Shown here in pieces: positions 40,757-49,892 of a stretch of 64,000 nt of DNA. Source of the stretch: Alloactinosynnema sp. L-07 (GTDB lineage Bacteria; Actinomycetota; Actinomycetes; Mycobacteriales; Pseudonocardiaceae). Each line of letters opens with the position of its first letter. Positions within the stretch are counted from its first letter, which is position 1. Under the pieces are notes generated by a model. The model had not been told where the DNA came from. It ran no database searches and saw nothing but the letters and a program-made list of their open reading frames with translations. A program made the translations under genes and the position numbers. The DNA lies in assembly GCF_900070365.1 (NCBI RefSeq), contig NZ_LN850107.1:372001-436000 (forward strand), given 5' to 3'.

Positions 40757-41521
40757 TCAGCCTTCGCAGGAGAACGCCGACTCGATAGGCCGATCGGGGT
40801 CGAACAGCGCGTCCGGAAGAACCCCTTCCCCTGACCCTCTCAGAGCCGCGCGCGAGTGGTCGCCGTCACACTCCGTGGAGGATCGTGAGCCCTCCGTCCG
40901 ACTGAGCCAGACGCCGCGGTCTGCTGCGGGCCTGCCGGGTCCGACGATGGTGAGGTCGATGTCGATCCGGGCCACCTCGACCCGCGGGCCGTCGTCGGTG
41001 AGCAGAGGGTATGCGACCACGAACCGGGTGCGCACGAGCAGCTTTCCCGCGCCCGCCGACTCCGCCCACATCCGGCCGCGCACCTTCGGCGGCCGCGGCA
41101 GCAGGGTGGTGCCCGGCCCGAACCGGACCAGGAATCGGTCGACGCGCGCCGGGTCGGCGAGCGCGGCGCGCAGGTCGGCCTGGTCACCGGGAGCGAACAG
41201 GCGCAGGTAGGGCTCGTTGTCCCCGCCCATGATCACCGCCGGGTCGAGCATCGCGGCGAGCACGACCGCACGCGCCCGCTGGTAGGCGTCGGTGACCTCG
41301 GTCGCCGGGTGTGTGCCGACGGGCTCGACCGGCGGGATGACGACCCCGGCCTCGCCGTCGGCCCAGTCGTCGGCGGGGGTGGCGGCGAAGGGGTCGTCGG
41401 CGTCGATGGCGATGACCTTGGTCGGTGTGTTCCCGCCGAACCACGCGCCCCAGTTGGTCACGACGAACAAACCGATCATGGCCACCACGAGGACCACCGC
41501 GCCGATCGGAACCCTTCGCAT
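40757..41521 (-). CDS. Membrane-anchored protein, shorter paralogue
   Basis: The 254-residue protein starts with an immediate membrane anchor ([20 protein letters not shown]) and has an outer domain with [36 protein letters not shown] and [20 protein letters not shown]. It shares this order of motifs with the 39635-40603 product, so the two arose by duplication. A Cys-containing C-terminus (IESAFSCEG) parallels the paralogue's AESGCPN. Function unknown; single-pass membrane proteins of this kind appear to be actinomycete-specific. Confidence 0.72.
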   Translation of the reverse strand: MRRVPIGAVVLVVAMIGLFVVTNWGAWFGGNTPTKVIAIDADDPFAATPADDWADGEAGVVIPPVEPVGTHPATEVTDAYQRARAVVLAAMLDPAVIMGGDNEPYLRLFAPGDQADLRAALADPARVDRFLVRFGPGTTLLPRPPKVRGRMWAESAGAGKLLVRTRFVVAYPLLTDDGPRVEVARIDIDLTIVGPGRPAADRGVWLSRTEGSRSSTECDGDHSRAALRGSGEGVLPDALFDPDRPIESAFSCEG

Positions 41522-41634
41522 GTTCCAAAACGATAAGGAGATCCCCCGGCCGGGTGGTGACCCGAACGTTCAGGCCGGATGACGTGCGGGTGTTGCGGTG
41601 TTCACTTGGCCGCGTCCGGCTTGTGCGGAGGAAT

Positions 41635-41659
41635 TCGATTTCCGACGGCTCGGTAGACT
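41635..41659 (+). promoter_or_regulatory. valS promoter
   Basis: TCGATTTCCG (41635-41644) is followed after nine bases by a TAGACT -10-like hexamer (41654-41659), and the GTG start lies eight bases further, so the mRNA may be leaderless. The same two elements precede folC at 44396-44417 with a six-base gap. Confidence 0.5.
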
Positions 41660-41667
41660 CCTCAGCC

Positions 41668-44298
41668 GTGACTCAGACCTCAGCATCGCCGTCCATCGAC
41701 CTTCCGCAGGCCTGGGAGCCCGCCGCGGTAGAGGCGGAGCTGTACCAGGGCTGGGTAGACGCCGGTTACTTCACCGCGGACAGCGCCAGTGACAAGCCGC
41801 CGTTCAGCATCGTGCTCCCGCCGCCGAACGTGACCGGCTCCCTCCACATGGGCCACGCCCTCAACCACACCGTCATGGACGCGCTGACCCGCCGCAAGCG
41901 GATGCAGGGCTTCGAGGTGCTGTGGCTGCCCGGCATGGACCACGCGGGTATCGCCACGCAGAACGTCGTGGAGCGCAGGCTCGCCAACGAGGGACTGTCC
42001 CGACACGACCTCGGCCGCGAGAAGTTCATCGAGCGGGTGTGGGAGTGGAAGGCCGAGTACGGCGGCAAGATCCTCGACCAGATGCGCAGGCTCGGCGACG
42101 GCATCGACTGGACGCGCGAGCGGTTCACCATGGACGAGGGCCTGTCGCGGGCCGTCCAGACGATCTTCAAGCAGCTGTTCGAGGACGGCCTGATCTACCG
42201 GGCCGAGCGGATCATCAACTGGTGCCCGCGTTGCCGCACCGCGCTGTCGGACATCGAGGTCGACCACTCCGACGACGACGGCGAACTCGTCTCGATCCGC
42301 TACGGCGATGGCGCCAACGCGATCGTGGTGGCCACGACCCGCGCCGAGACGATGCTCGGTGACACCGCAGTGGCCGTTCACCCGGAAGACGAGCGCTACA
42401 AGCACCTGATCGGGACCTACGTCGTGCTCCCGCTCACCGGCCGTGAGATCCCGATCGTCGGCGACGAGCACGTCGACCCGGAGTTCGGCACGGGCGCGGT
42501 CAAGGTGACCCCGGCGCACGACCCCAACGACTTCGAGATCGGCCAGCGGCACGGCCTGCCGTCGATCACGATCATGGACGAGTCGGCGGTGATCACCGCG
42601 CACGGCCCGTTCCTCGGTCTCGACCGCTTCGAGGCCCGCCCCGCCGTGGTCGCGGCCCTGCGCGCCGAAGGCCGGATCGTCGCGGAGAAGCGGCCCTACC
42701 AGCACTCGGTCGGCCATTGCTCGCGCTGCGACACCGTGGTCGAGCCGCGGCTGTCGATGCAGTGGTGGGTCAACGTCCAGCCGCTGGCCCTGGCCGCGGG
42801 CGACGCCGTGCGCGACGGCCGGACCAAGATCCACCCGCCGGAACTGGCCAAGCGCTACTTCGACTGGGTCGACAACATGCACGACTGGACGATCTCGCGC
42901 CAGCTGTGGTGGGGCCACCGGATCCCGGTCTGGTACGGACCCAACGACAAGGTCGTGTGCGTCGGCCCCGACGAGGAGCCGCCCACCGGTGACGAGTGGA
43001 CGCAGGACCCGGACGTCCTCGACACGTGGTTCTCGTCGGGACTGTGGCCGATCTCGACCCTCGGCTGGCCGACCCAGACCTCCGACCTGGCCAAGTTCTA
43101 CCCGACCAGCGTCCTGTCGACCGGCTACGACATCCTCTTCTTCTGGGTCGCCCGGATGATGATGTTCGGGCTCTACGCGATGGACGGCGTCCAGCCCTTC
43201 GACCACGTCTACCTGCACGGCCTCATCCGCGACGCCCAGGGCAAGAAGATGTCGAAGTCGCGCGGCAACGTCATCGACCCCCTCGACTGGCTCGACCGCT
43301 TCGGCGCCGACGCCACCCGCTTCACCCTGGCCCGCGGCGCCAACCCCGGCAGCGACATGGCCCTGGCCGAGGAGTGGGCGGCGGGCTCCCGCAACTTCTG
43401 CACGAAGCTGTGGAACGCCAGCCGCTTCGCCCTGATGAACGGCGCCACCACCGCGGTCCCGGTCCCCGACCGGGACTCCCTGACCGACGCCGACCGCTGG
43501 ATCCTCGACCAGGCCGACGCCCTGGTGTCCGAAGTGGACGGCATGTTCGACGCCTTCCAGTTCGCCAAACTCTGCGACGCCCTCTACCACTTCACCTGGG
43601 ACCTCTACTGCGACTGGTACCTGGAACTCGCCAAGGTCCAGATCGCCGCCGGGGGGGAACGCGCGGACTCGACCAGGGCGGTGCTCGGCCACGTGCTCGA
43701 CGTGGTCCTGCGGCTGCTGCACCCGGTGATCCCGTTCGTCACCGAGGTCCTGTGGAAGTCGTTGACGGGCAAGGAGTCCATCGTCGTCACCGACTGGCCG
43801 ACCGCCACGGGCACCACCGCCGACGCGGGCGCTTCACGACGGGTCGATGGCCTGCAGAAGCTGGTCACCGAGATCCGCAGGTTCCGCGCCGACCAGGGCC
43901 TGAGGCCAGGCCAGAAGGTCGCCGCCCGCCTCTCCGGCGTCGACGCAGCGGGCCTGTCCGCCCATCTGGACGCGGTGACGGCGCTCGCCCGCCTGGAGGC
44001 CGCGGGCGCCGACTTCATGCCGAGCGCGTCGGTGGAGGTCCCCCTGGCGGACGGCACGGTGACGGTGGAACTGGACCTGTCGGGCACGGTCGATGTCGCG
44101 GCCGAACGCAAGCGGCTGACCAAGGATCTCGCGGTGGCGGAGAAGGAGCTCGCGCAATGCGAGGCCAAGCTCGGCAACCCGAAGTTCACCGACAAGGCCC
44201 CGGCGGACGTCGTGGCCAAGATCCAGGCCCGCCGGGATGTGGCGGCCGCGGAGATCGACCGCATCACCGCCCGGATCGCGGCCCTCCCCGCGAGCTGA
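41668..44298 (+). CDS. valS: Valine--tRNA ligase
   Basis: The 876-residue class I synthetase has the HIGH motif as [18 protein letters not shown], an editing domain ([20 protein letters not shown]), the KMSKS loop in [15 protein letters not shown], a tRNA-binding helical domain and a C-terminal coiled coil ([18 protein letters not shown]). It charges tRNA-Val and clears Thr mischarging. GTG 41668 is chosen; there is no Shine-Dalgarno and the -10 element lies close, fitting leaderless translation. I looked for a T-box leader and there is no room for one. A hairpin terminator follows. Confidence 0.97.
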   Translation: MTQTSASPSIDLPQAWEPAAVEAELYQGWVDAGYFTADSASDKPPFSIVLPPPNVTGSLHMGHALNHTVMDALTRRKRMQGFEVLWLPGMDHAGIATQNVVERRLANEGLSRHDLGREKFIERVWEWKAEYGGKILDQMRRLGDGIDWTRERFTMDEGLSRAVQTIFKQLFEDGLIYRAERIINWCPRCRTALSDIEVDHSDDDGELVSIRYGDGANAIVVATTRAETMLGDTAVAVHPEDERYKHLIGTYVVLPLTGREIPIVGDEHVDPEFGTGAVKVTPAHDPNDFEIGQRHGLPSITIMDESAVITAHGPFLGLDRFEARPAVVAALRAEGRIVAEKRPYQHSVGHCSRCDTVVEPRLSMQWWVNVQPLALAAGDAVRDGRTKIHPPELAKRYFDWVDNMHDWTISRQLWWGHRIPVWYGPNDKVVCVGPDEEPPTGDEWTQDPDVLDTWFSSGLWPISTLGWPTQTSDLAKFYPTSVLSTGYDILFFWVARMMMFGLYAMDGVQPFDHVYLHGLIRDAQGKKMSKSRGNVIDPLDWLDRFGADATRFTLARGANPGSDMALAEEWAAGSRNFCTKLWNASRFALMNGATTAVPVPDRDSLTDADRWILDQADALVSEVDGMFDAFQFAKLCDALYHFTWDLYCDWYLELAKVQIAAGGERADSTRAVLGHVLDVVLRLLHPVIPFVTEVLWKSLTGKESIVVTDWPTATGTTADAGASRRVDGLQKLVTEIRRFRADQGLRPGQKVAARLSGVDAAGLSAHLDAVTALARLEAAGADFMPSASVEVPLADGTVTVELDLSGTVDVAAERKRLTKDLAVAEKELAQCEAKLGNPKFTDKAPADVVAKIQARRDVAAAEIDRITARIAALPAS

Positions 44299-44306
44299 CA
44301 CCCCAC

Positions 44307-44338
44307 GTCGCCGCCGCGTCCCAGGATGCGGCGGCGAC
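44307..44338. terminator. Hairpin after valS
   Basis: GTCGCCGCCGC (44307-44317) and GCGGCGGCGAC (44328-44338) form an 11-bp perfect stem with a ten-base loop, nine bases after the valS stop. Confidence 0.75.
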
Positions 44339-44395
44339 ACCACGAACACCCGTCACCCCCGGCACGTGCTCAGCGGGGCCGCTGGCTTTGTTGCC

Positions 44396-44417
44396 TCGAT
44401 TTCCGCGCGAGTAGACT
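44396..44417 (+). promoter_or_regulatory. folC promoter
   Basis: TTGCCT (44391-44396) and TAGACT (44412-44417) are spaced 15 bp; TCGATTTCCG overlaps the spacer as in front of valS. The GTG start of folC is 36 bases downstream with GAGGAG between. Confidence 0.45.
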
Positions 44418-44453
44418 CGCCGGGTCAGGTTGTCGGGTCGAGGAGATGCGCGC

Positions 44454-45821
44454 GTGCCGAAGGTGGACCCCGGGGCACTGGAGGAACTGCACCAGGTCGA
44501 GTCCGAGTTGGACACCCGCTGGCCGGAGACCAAGATCGCGCCGTCGCTGTCGCGGATCGCCGCGCTGGTCGACGTGCTCGCCGAGCCGCACCGGGCCTAT
44601 CCGGTCGTCCAGGTCGCGGGGACCAACGGCAAGAGTTCCACGACACGGATGATCGACGCGCTGCTCACCCGGCTCGGTCTGCGGACCGGGCGGTTCACCA
44701 GCCCGCACCTGCAGTTGGTGACCGAGCGCATCAGCCTGGACAACGAGCCGATCAGTCCCGAGCGCTACGTCGAGGTCTTCCGCGACCTCGAGCCCTACAT
44801 CGCCATGATCGACGGCAAGTCCGACGTGCGGATGAGCAAGTTCGAGGTCCTCACCGCCATGGCCTTCGCCGCCTTCGCCGACGCCCCGGTCGACGCGGCG
44901 GTGCTGGAGGTCGGCCTCGGCGGCAGCTGGGACGCGACCAACGTCGTCGACGCGCGGATCGCCGTGGTGTGTCCGATCGGCATCGATCACGTCGACTACC
45001 TGGGCCCGGACATCCTCGGCATCGCCCGCGAGAAGGCCGGGATCATCAAGCCCGGCTCGATCGCCGTCCTCGCCGAGCAGAACCCCGACGTCTTGACCGA
45101 ACTGCTGCGCCGCTGCACCGAGGTCGACGCCACCGTCGCCCGTCAGGGCTCGGAGTTCGGCGTTCTGAACCGGCACGTCGCAATCGGCGGCCAGGTGCTC
45201 GAACTCCAGGGCCTAGGCGGGACCTACGACGACATCTTCCTGCCCCTGCACGGCGCCCACCAGGCCGCCAACGCCGCTCTCGCGCTGGCCGCCGTCGAGG
45301 CGTTCTTCGGCGCGGGCACCGAACGGCAACTCGACGTCGACGCCGTTCGCGCGGCGTTCGCCACCATCCAGGTCCCGGGCAGACTGGAACGCGTCCGCAT
45401 GTCCCCGAGCGTCTTCGTCGACGCCGCCCACAACCCCCACGGCGCCGCAGCCCTTGCCGCGGCCCTCGACGACGAGTTCGGCTTCCGCAAACTCGTCGGC
45501 GTCGTCGGCGTGATGGGCGACAAGGACGTCGCGGGCATCCTGACCGCGCTGGAACCGGTGTTCGCCGAACTGGTCGTCACGGCGAACTCGTCCCCCCGCG
45601 CGATGTCCCCGGACCTGCTGGGCGAGGTCGCGATCGAGATCTTCGGCCCCGACCGCGTCCACGTCGAACAGCGCCTCGACAACGCGATCGACACCGCCGT
45701 CACCCTGGCCGAGGAAGTCGACGACCCCCGCGAACCCATCGCGGGCGGCGGCGTGGTCGTCACCGGCTCGGTGGTCACCGCGGGCGAGACCCGCGCGCTG
45801 TTCGGGAAGGACCCAGCGTGA
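44454..45821 (+). CDS. folC: Folylpolyglutamate synthase / dihydrofolate synthase
   Basis: The 455-residue Mur-ligase-fold enzyme has the P-loop QVAGTNGKSSTTRMIDALL, FTSPHLQLVTERISL, LEVGLGGSWDATNVV and the C-terminal FVDAAHNPHGAAALAAAL. It adds glutamate to folates in the cytoplasm. GTG 44454 follows GAGGAG by eight bases; TTG 44430 is an unlikely start. The DUF4233 gene overlaps its stop (GTGA), and valS lies upstream, the standard actinobacterial order valS-folC-DUF4233. Confidence 0.96.
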   Translation: MPKVDPGALEELHQVESELDTRWPETKIAPSLSRIAALVDVLAEPHRAYPVVQVAGTNGKSSTTRMIDALLTRLGLRTGRFTSPHLQLVTERISLDNEPISPERYVEVFRDLEPYIAMIDGKSDVRMSKFEVLTAMAFAAFADAPVDAAVLEVGLGGSWDATNVVDARIAVVCPIGIDHVDYLGPDILGIAREKAGIIKPGSIAVLAEQNPDVLTELLRRCTEVDATVARQGSEFGVLNRHVAIGGQVLELQGLGGTYDDIFLPLHGAHQAANAALALAAVEAFFGAGTERQLDVDAVRAAFATIQVPGRLERVRMSPSVFVDAAHNPHGAAALAAALDDEFGFRKLVGVVGVMGDKDVAGILTALEPVFAELVVTANSSPRAMSPDLLGEVAIEIFGPDRVHVEQRLDNAIDTAVTLAEEVDDPREPIAGGGVVVTGSVVTAGETRALFGKDPA

Positions 45822-46186
45822 GTGCCCCAGACCCGATGAAGGGCTTCCGCGGCGTGATGTCCGCGGTGCTGATCCTCGAGGCCATCGTCGTCATGCTGGC
45901 CTTGCTCGTCGTCGCCAAATCGGACAGCGGCGTGGCGAGTTGGCAGGGCTGGCTGGTCGGCACGCTGGCGGTGCTGATGATCCTGGCCTGCGGGGTCGTC
46001 GGCCGCCCGTGGGGAATCTGGGTGGCCTTGGGCCTGCAGGGCGTCATGATCCTCTGCTTCTTCGTCCTGCCCGCCCTGGGTGTCATCGGAATCCTGTTCG
46101 GGCTGGCCTGGGCGTGGATGCTCTGGGCCCGCAACGACGTCGCCAAGCGCATGGCCGAAGGCCGGATCGCCCAACCGGGCGAATAG
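45818..46186 (+). CDS. DUF4233 membrane protein
   Basis: The 122-residue protein has four hydrophobic segments (MSAVLILEAIVVMLALLVVA, LVGTLAVLMILACGVVG, WVALGLQGVMILCFFVLPAL and the last GILFGLAWAWMLWARN). It belongs to the DUF4233 family that follows folC in actinobacteria; no function is known. The GTG start overlaps the folC stop, so it is coupled. Confidence 0.88.
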   Translation: MSAPDPMKGFRGVMSAVLILEAIVVMLALLVVAKSDSGVASWQGWLVGTLAVLMILACGVVGRPWGIWVALGLQGVMILCFFVLPALGVIGILFGLAWAWMLWARNDVAKRMAEGRIAQPGE

Positions 46187-46187
46187 A

Positions 46188-46221
46188 CGTACTATAGTTG
46201 GGATATCCGTACTATAGTTGG
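46188..46221 (+). promoter_or_regulatory. Two 14-bp direct repeats forming tandem promoter/operator boxes
   Basis: CGTACTATAGTTGG occurs at 46188-46201 and again at 46208-46221, exactly 20 bp apart. Each contains the palindrome ACTATAGT and a near-consensus TATAGT -10. In the second copy TATAGT (46213-46218) lies six bases before the ATG at 46225, which fits a leaderless mRNA. The 20-bp period puts both copies on one DNA face, as expected for cooperative autorepression by the encoded HTH protein. Confidence 0.65.
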
Positions 46222-46224
46222 CCG

Positions 46225-46848
46225 ATGGAGTTCGGCAGGCCGTTGTCCACGATCACTCCGACGCTGGACGGTGACGTCCTCTGTGTCCTGGCTCGGAACG
46301 ACGCGACTTTCACCACCGGTCAACTGCACCGTGTCCTCGGCCGCCACTCAGAAGAAGGCATCCGAAAGACGCTGCGTCGGTTGGTCAAGCAAGGTGTGGT
46401 GACCTCGGATCGGGTGGGCAACGCTTTCGCCTACCGACTGAACCGGGATCATCTCGCCGCGGAGCACATCGTCGGACTCGCCCGGCTCGCGGAGACTCTG
46501 TTCTCCCGACTCGAAAACCGGTTGGCGGAATGGGAGATCCCACCGCAGTACGCCGCGATCTTCGGCTCGGCGGCGCGCGGTTCGATGAGCCCGGACAGCG
46601 ACGTGGATCTTCTCCTGGTCCGGCCAGACGATGCCGATGAAGGCGAGTGGGACGCGCAGGTGAGCACGTTGGTGGTCGAAATGGCGCGATGGCTTGGCAA
46701 CGACGTGCGGCCATTGGAGTTCACGGTCGATGAGATTGATTCCCGGGGTCCGGACGAACCGGTTCTGCTGGCGGCCTTGGAGGATGGTGTGACGGTGGCG
46801 GGCAACCGCTCGTGGCTGGCTGGACGGTTGCGGAAGGGGACTCATTGA
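46225..46848 (+). CDS. HTH-nucleotidyltransferase protein (MNT-type antitoxin)
   Basis: The 207-residue protein joins an N-terminal winged helix (FTTGQLHRVLGRHSEEGIRK, about 25-85) to a minimal nucleotidyltransferase domain with AIFGSAARGSMSPDSDVDLL, where GS and the DxD pair are the catalytic motif. In MNT/HEPN toxin-antitoxin pairs such enzymes AMP-modify the HEPN toxin. A HEPN-like start follows 20 bases later but is cut after 25 codons. ATG 46225 is chosen from the adjacent -10; an upstream start would lie inside the promoter repeats. Confidence 0.8.
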   Translation: MEFGRPLSTITPTLDGDVLCVLARNDATFTTGQLHRVLGRHSEEGIRKTLRRLVKQGVVTSDRVGNAFAYRLNRDHLAAEHIVGLARLAETLFSRLENRLAEWEIPPQYAAIFGSAARGSMSPDSDVDLLLVRPDDADEGEWDAQVSTLVVEMARWLGNDVRPLEFTVDEIDSRGPDEPVLLAALEDGVTVAGNRSWLAGRLRKGTH

Positions 46849-46868
46849 AGTGCGCACTCAGAAGTGCG

Positions 46869-46946
46869 ATGCCGGAGTCCAGCGCGGGCAGAATGCGCAA
46901 GGCGCAACAGTTCCTGGAAGCCGGTGTCGCGCGCGGAAGCGGCTGA
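46869..46946 (+). pseudogene. Truncated HEPN-like toxin start
   Basis: ATG 46869 opens a 25-residue frame, MPESSAGRMRKAQQFLEAGV plus five residues, which resembles the first helix of HEPN proteins paired with MNT genes (xRxxKAxxFLEAA). It ends at TGA just before the promoter region of the reductase gene. The rest of the HEPN gene, including the Rx4-6H RNase motif, is missing, so the toxin is lost. The match is short and the call tentative. Confidence 0.4.
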
Positions 46947-47106
46947 GGAGCGTCGGTACTACGGTGCTCTGATGAGGAAAGTCATTCTGTCCATGGGGGT
47001 GTCCCTTGACGGCTACATCGAGGGACCCGACCGCGACATCTCCTGGCACCGGGTCGACGCGGAACTGCACCAGCACTTCAACGACTGGCTCCGCGACGTG
47101 GGTGCC

Positions 47107-48524
47107 GGGCGTGTCATGACAACCGTGTAAGCCGGAGGTGTACCAAGATCGACTCGCCAGTTTGGCGGTCGGAAGGGACACCGAGTGACTCAGGACACAT
47201 CGTCGCGTCAGGATGACACGGCGGCGGCACGGCGACTTGCCGAGGCATTCTCGTCCGATGCTATCGACGCATTGTTGAAAGACGCGAAATCGTCGGGAAC
47301 GCCGATCGATGGTGTGGATGGCTTGCTGAATCAGATGACGAAGGCCGTGCTGGAGCGTGCCTTGCAGGCGGAGATGACCGACCATCTGGGGTATGACGCT
47401 GGCGATCCGGCCGGTCGTGGGACCGGTAATTCGCGCAATGGCCGGTCGACCAAGACGGTGTCGACCCGGAACGGCCCGGTCGATATCGAGGTACCGCGGG
47501 ACCGGAATGGTTCGTTCGAGCCGACGATCGTGCCGAAACGGGCGCGGCGGATCGGCAACATCGACGACATGATCCTGTCGTTGTATTCGCGGGGCATGAC
47601 GACCCGCGATATCGAGGCACACCTGCGGGAAGTGTACGGGGTGAACGCGTCCCGGGAATTGATCTCGAACATCACCGATGTGGTGGTCGACGAGATCAAG
47701 GCATGGCAATCGCGCCCGCTGGACGAGGTGTATCCGATTCTCTATGTCGACGGTATCCGGATCCGGGTCAAGGACAACGGCGTGGTGACGACCAAGGTCG
47801 CCTACCTGGCGATCGGCGTCGACGTGGACGGCCGCAAGCACGCCCTGGGCTGCTGGATCCAGGACACCGAGGGCGCGAAGTTCTGGCAGAAGGTCCTCGC
47901 GGACCTGCGGAATCGCGGCGTCAAGGACATCCTCATCGTCTGCTGCGATGGTTTGACCGGGCTGCCCGATGCGATTCACGCGATCTTCCCCGACACCGTG
48001 GTGCAAACGTGCGTGGTCCACGTCATCCGCAACGCGATGCGGTTCGTGTCCTACGGCGACCGAAAGAAGATCGTCAAGGCGATGAAGGAGATCTACACCG
48101 CGCCCACCCTGGAGGCCGCCGAACTCGGCCTGGCCGCATTCGACACACAGTTCGGCGCGCAGTACCCGGGCGCGGTCGACGTGTGGCGGAACGCCTGGGC
48201 CGAGTTCATTCCATTCCTCGACTACCCGCCCGAGCTCCGGAAGATCGTGTACACCACGAATGCGATCGAGTCCATCAACTTCCAACTCCGCAAAATCACC
48301 AAGAATCGCGGCCACTTCCCCGACAAAGAAGCCGCGATGAAGCTGCTCTACCTCGGACTCCGTAACATCTCCAGCCAACGAGGAGGCGATTCAGGAACCG
48401 GGACGCACGGCTGGAAAGTGGCGCTCAACACCTTGATCAACCTCTTCCCAGGTCGCATACTTTTCTGATAACCTACAGATGTAAGCATTTCACCTCTGGC
48501 TTACACAGAAATCGTGACAGGCTC
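47107..48524 (+). mobile_element. Complete IS256-family insertion sequence (1,418 bp)
   Basis: The element is flanked by TGGGTGCC at 47099-47106 and 48525-48532, an exact 8-bp target duplication. Its ends are about 34-bp inverted repeats: left GGGCGTGTCATGACAACC..., right (reverse) GAGCCTGTCACGATTTCT..., both followed by GTGTAAGCC(A/G)GAGGTG. It contains one transposase gene. All parts are intact, so it may be active. Confidence 0.95.
47185..48468 (+). CDS. IS256-family transposase
   Basis: The 427-residue mutator-type transposase has the DDE triad Asp189 (ILYVDGIRIR), Asp255 (IVCCDGLTGLPDAI) and Glu362 (YTTNAIESINFQLRK). The N-terminal part has the DNA-binding ALQAEMTDHLGYDAGD region and the CxxH of the family lies in TCVVHVIRNAMRF. 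It starts with GTG 47185 inside the element. Full length and motifs suggest it is functional. Confidence 0.96.
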   Translation: MTQDTSSRQDDTAAARRLAEAFSSDAIDALLKDAKSSGTPIDGVDGLLNQMTKAVLERALQAEMTDHLGYDAGDPAGRGTGNSRNGRSTKTVSTRNGPVDIEVPRDRNGSFEPTIVPKRARRIGNIDDMILSLYSRGMTTRDIEAHLREVYGVNASRELISNITDVVVDEIKAWQSRPLDEVYPILYVDGIRIRVKDNGVVTTKVAYLAIGVDVDGRKHALGCWIQDTEGAKFWQKVLADLRNRGVKDILIVCCDGLTGLPDAIHAIFPDTVVQTCVVHVIRNAMRFVSYGDRKKIVKAMKEIYTAPTLEAAELGLAAFDTQFGAQYPGAVDVWRNAWAEFIPFLDYPPELRKIVYTTNAIESINFQLRKITKNRGHFPDKEAAMKLLYLGLRNISSQRGGDSGTGTHGWKVALNTLINLFPGRILF

Positions 48525-49156
48525 TGGGTGCCTTCCTCTCCGGCCGCGTCACCCACGAGCTGATGGCCGACTTCTGGCCGACCGCCGACGCCGATCCGGA
48601 GAGCACGCCGCAGATGGTCGAGTTCGCCGGGATCTGGCTGGACATGCCGAAGATCGTCTACTCGCGAACTCTCGACCGAGCCGACTGGAACACGACCGTG
48701 AAGCGGGACGTGGTGGTCGCCGAGGTCGAATCCCTCAAGGCCGAACCCGGGGCAGACCTTGTTGTGAGCGGCGCGGATCTCGCGGCGGAGTTCGCGCGGC
48801 TCGGGCTGATCGATGAGTACCGGATCTACGTGCACCCAGTGCTCATCGGACGCGGTAAACCGCTGTTCCCAGAGTCGGTGCACAAGGCAGACCTCCGGCT
48901 CGTCGAGAGCCGGACCTTCGGGAACGGGGTCGTGATGCTCCGCTACACGGCGGGAAAATCGCTATAGCCATTTCCCTGGTGAAATGCCCCAGCCACCTCA
49001 CCGCCCACCCCCGTTGACCATCACCACATAGACACGGCACTTGACCAATGAGTGGACAGCGCTCGTATGTCAGGTCACCTGATCGGGATGCCCGACTTGC
49101 CCGCACGTTCCGTTGACTGGACCATCACAGCGACGCCAACCATGGAAGGTCGCCGA

Positions 49157-49786
49157 ATGACGGGGCAACAGCAGTCTCCGATCAACATCCGCCATTCGAT
49201 CCCGATCGCCAGGCCGGGCGAACAGCTCGCAATCAACTGGCAGCCGAGAGACCAGCGGTTTGTTGTGAAGAAGAAGGCCTACGGCTACCGGTTTGCGCCC
49301 AGTCAGGACCTCAAGGACAACGAACAACACCATTCGGTCTGGCTCGGCGCGAACGAGTATCGGCTCACGGAGGTGCACTTCCATCGCCCGAGCGAGCACT
49401 GGGTGAACGATCACAAGTTCCAGGCCGAACTGCACGCGGTCCACGTCCGCGCCGAGGACGGCATCCGCCGGTGCGCCATCGGTGTTCTGCTGAACATCGA
49501 CGACAACGATGGATACGCACCCGAAGAACCCAACCCGCCGGTTTCGTTCGACCTGACCGAACTTCTGCCCACACCAGACAAGCGGTCCTTCTATCGATAC
49601 GAAGGCTCGCTGACCACTCCGGATTACGGGGAACGCGTGAGCTGGGCGGTCATGACAGAACCAGTGACCGTCACCAATCCTGAACTGGCGCGCTTCATCC
49701 GCCACGGAGCCGACGACGCACGGGATCCCTATCCACTCAACCGCCGGTTCGTGCTCACCGACCACTGCATCCCGAACCAACCCTGA
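49157..49786 (+). CDS. Alpha-class carbonic anhydrase (no signal peptide)
   Basis: The 209-residue protein has alpha-CA motifs: QQQSPINI at the start, zinc ligands His74 and His76 in TEVHFHRPSEH, His93 in AELHAVH, the hydrophobic-pocket SLTTPDYGERVSW and the late PLNRRFVLTD. The spacing of the third His (17 residues) matches bacterial alpha-CAs. It hydrates CO2. No export signal is seen with ATG 49157, which has GGAAGG seven bases upstream; bacterial alpha-CAs are usually periplasmic or secreted, so a cytosolic form is unusual. Confidence 0.88.
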   Translation: MTGQQQSPINIRHSIPIARPGEQLAINWQPRDQRFVVKKKAYGYRFAPSQDLKDNEQHHSVWLGANEYRLTEVHFHRPSEHWVNDHKFQAELHAVHVRAEDGIRRCAIGVLLNIDDNDGYAPEEPNPPVSFDLTELLPTPDKRSFYRYEGSLTTPDYGERVSWAVMTEPVTVTNPELARFIRHGADDARDPYPLNRRFVLTDHCIPNQP

Positions 49787-49892
49787 CCCGAAGCCTGACG
49801 GTAGCGCCGATGTCGCGCAACTTCCTCCGCCAGCGAGTTCTTCACCTCGGCGCTGTAGCCGGGCGGGCCGAAACCCGCCCGGCGACACAGAG

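Larger units (their letters stand above)
46972..48967 (+). pseudogene. Dihydrofolate reductase-family gene interrupted by an IS256-family element
   Basis: The 5' part (46972-47106) encodes MRKVILSMGVSLDGYIEGPD up to FNDWLRDVGA; the 3' part (48533-48967) continues FLSGRVTHELMADFWPTADA to RYTAGKSL. Removing the insertion and one copy of its 8-bp target repeat restores an exact 189-codon frame. The product would be a RibD C-terminal/DHFR-like reductase of the small actinobacterial type. The coding sequence shows no other damage, so the insertion is recent. Confidence 0.92.

Noticed and set aside
41522..41667. T-box leader for valS
   Set aside because: The putative -10 lies only eight bases before the start, so there is no room for a leader RNA, and no T-box sequence is visible.
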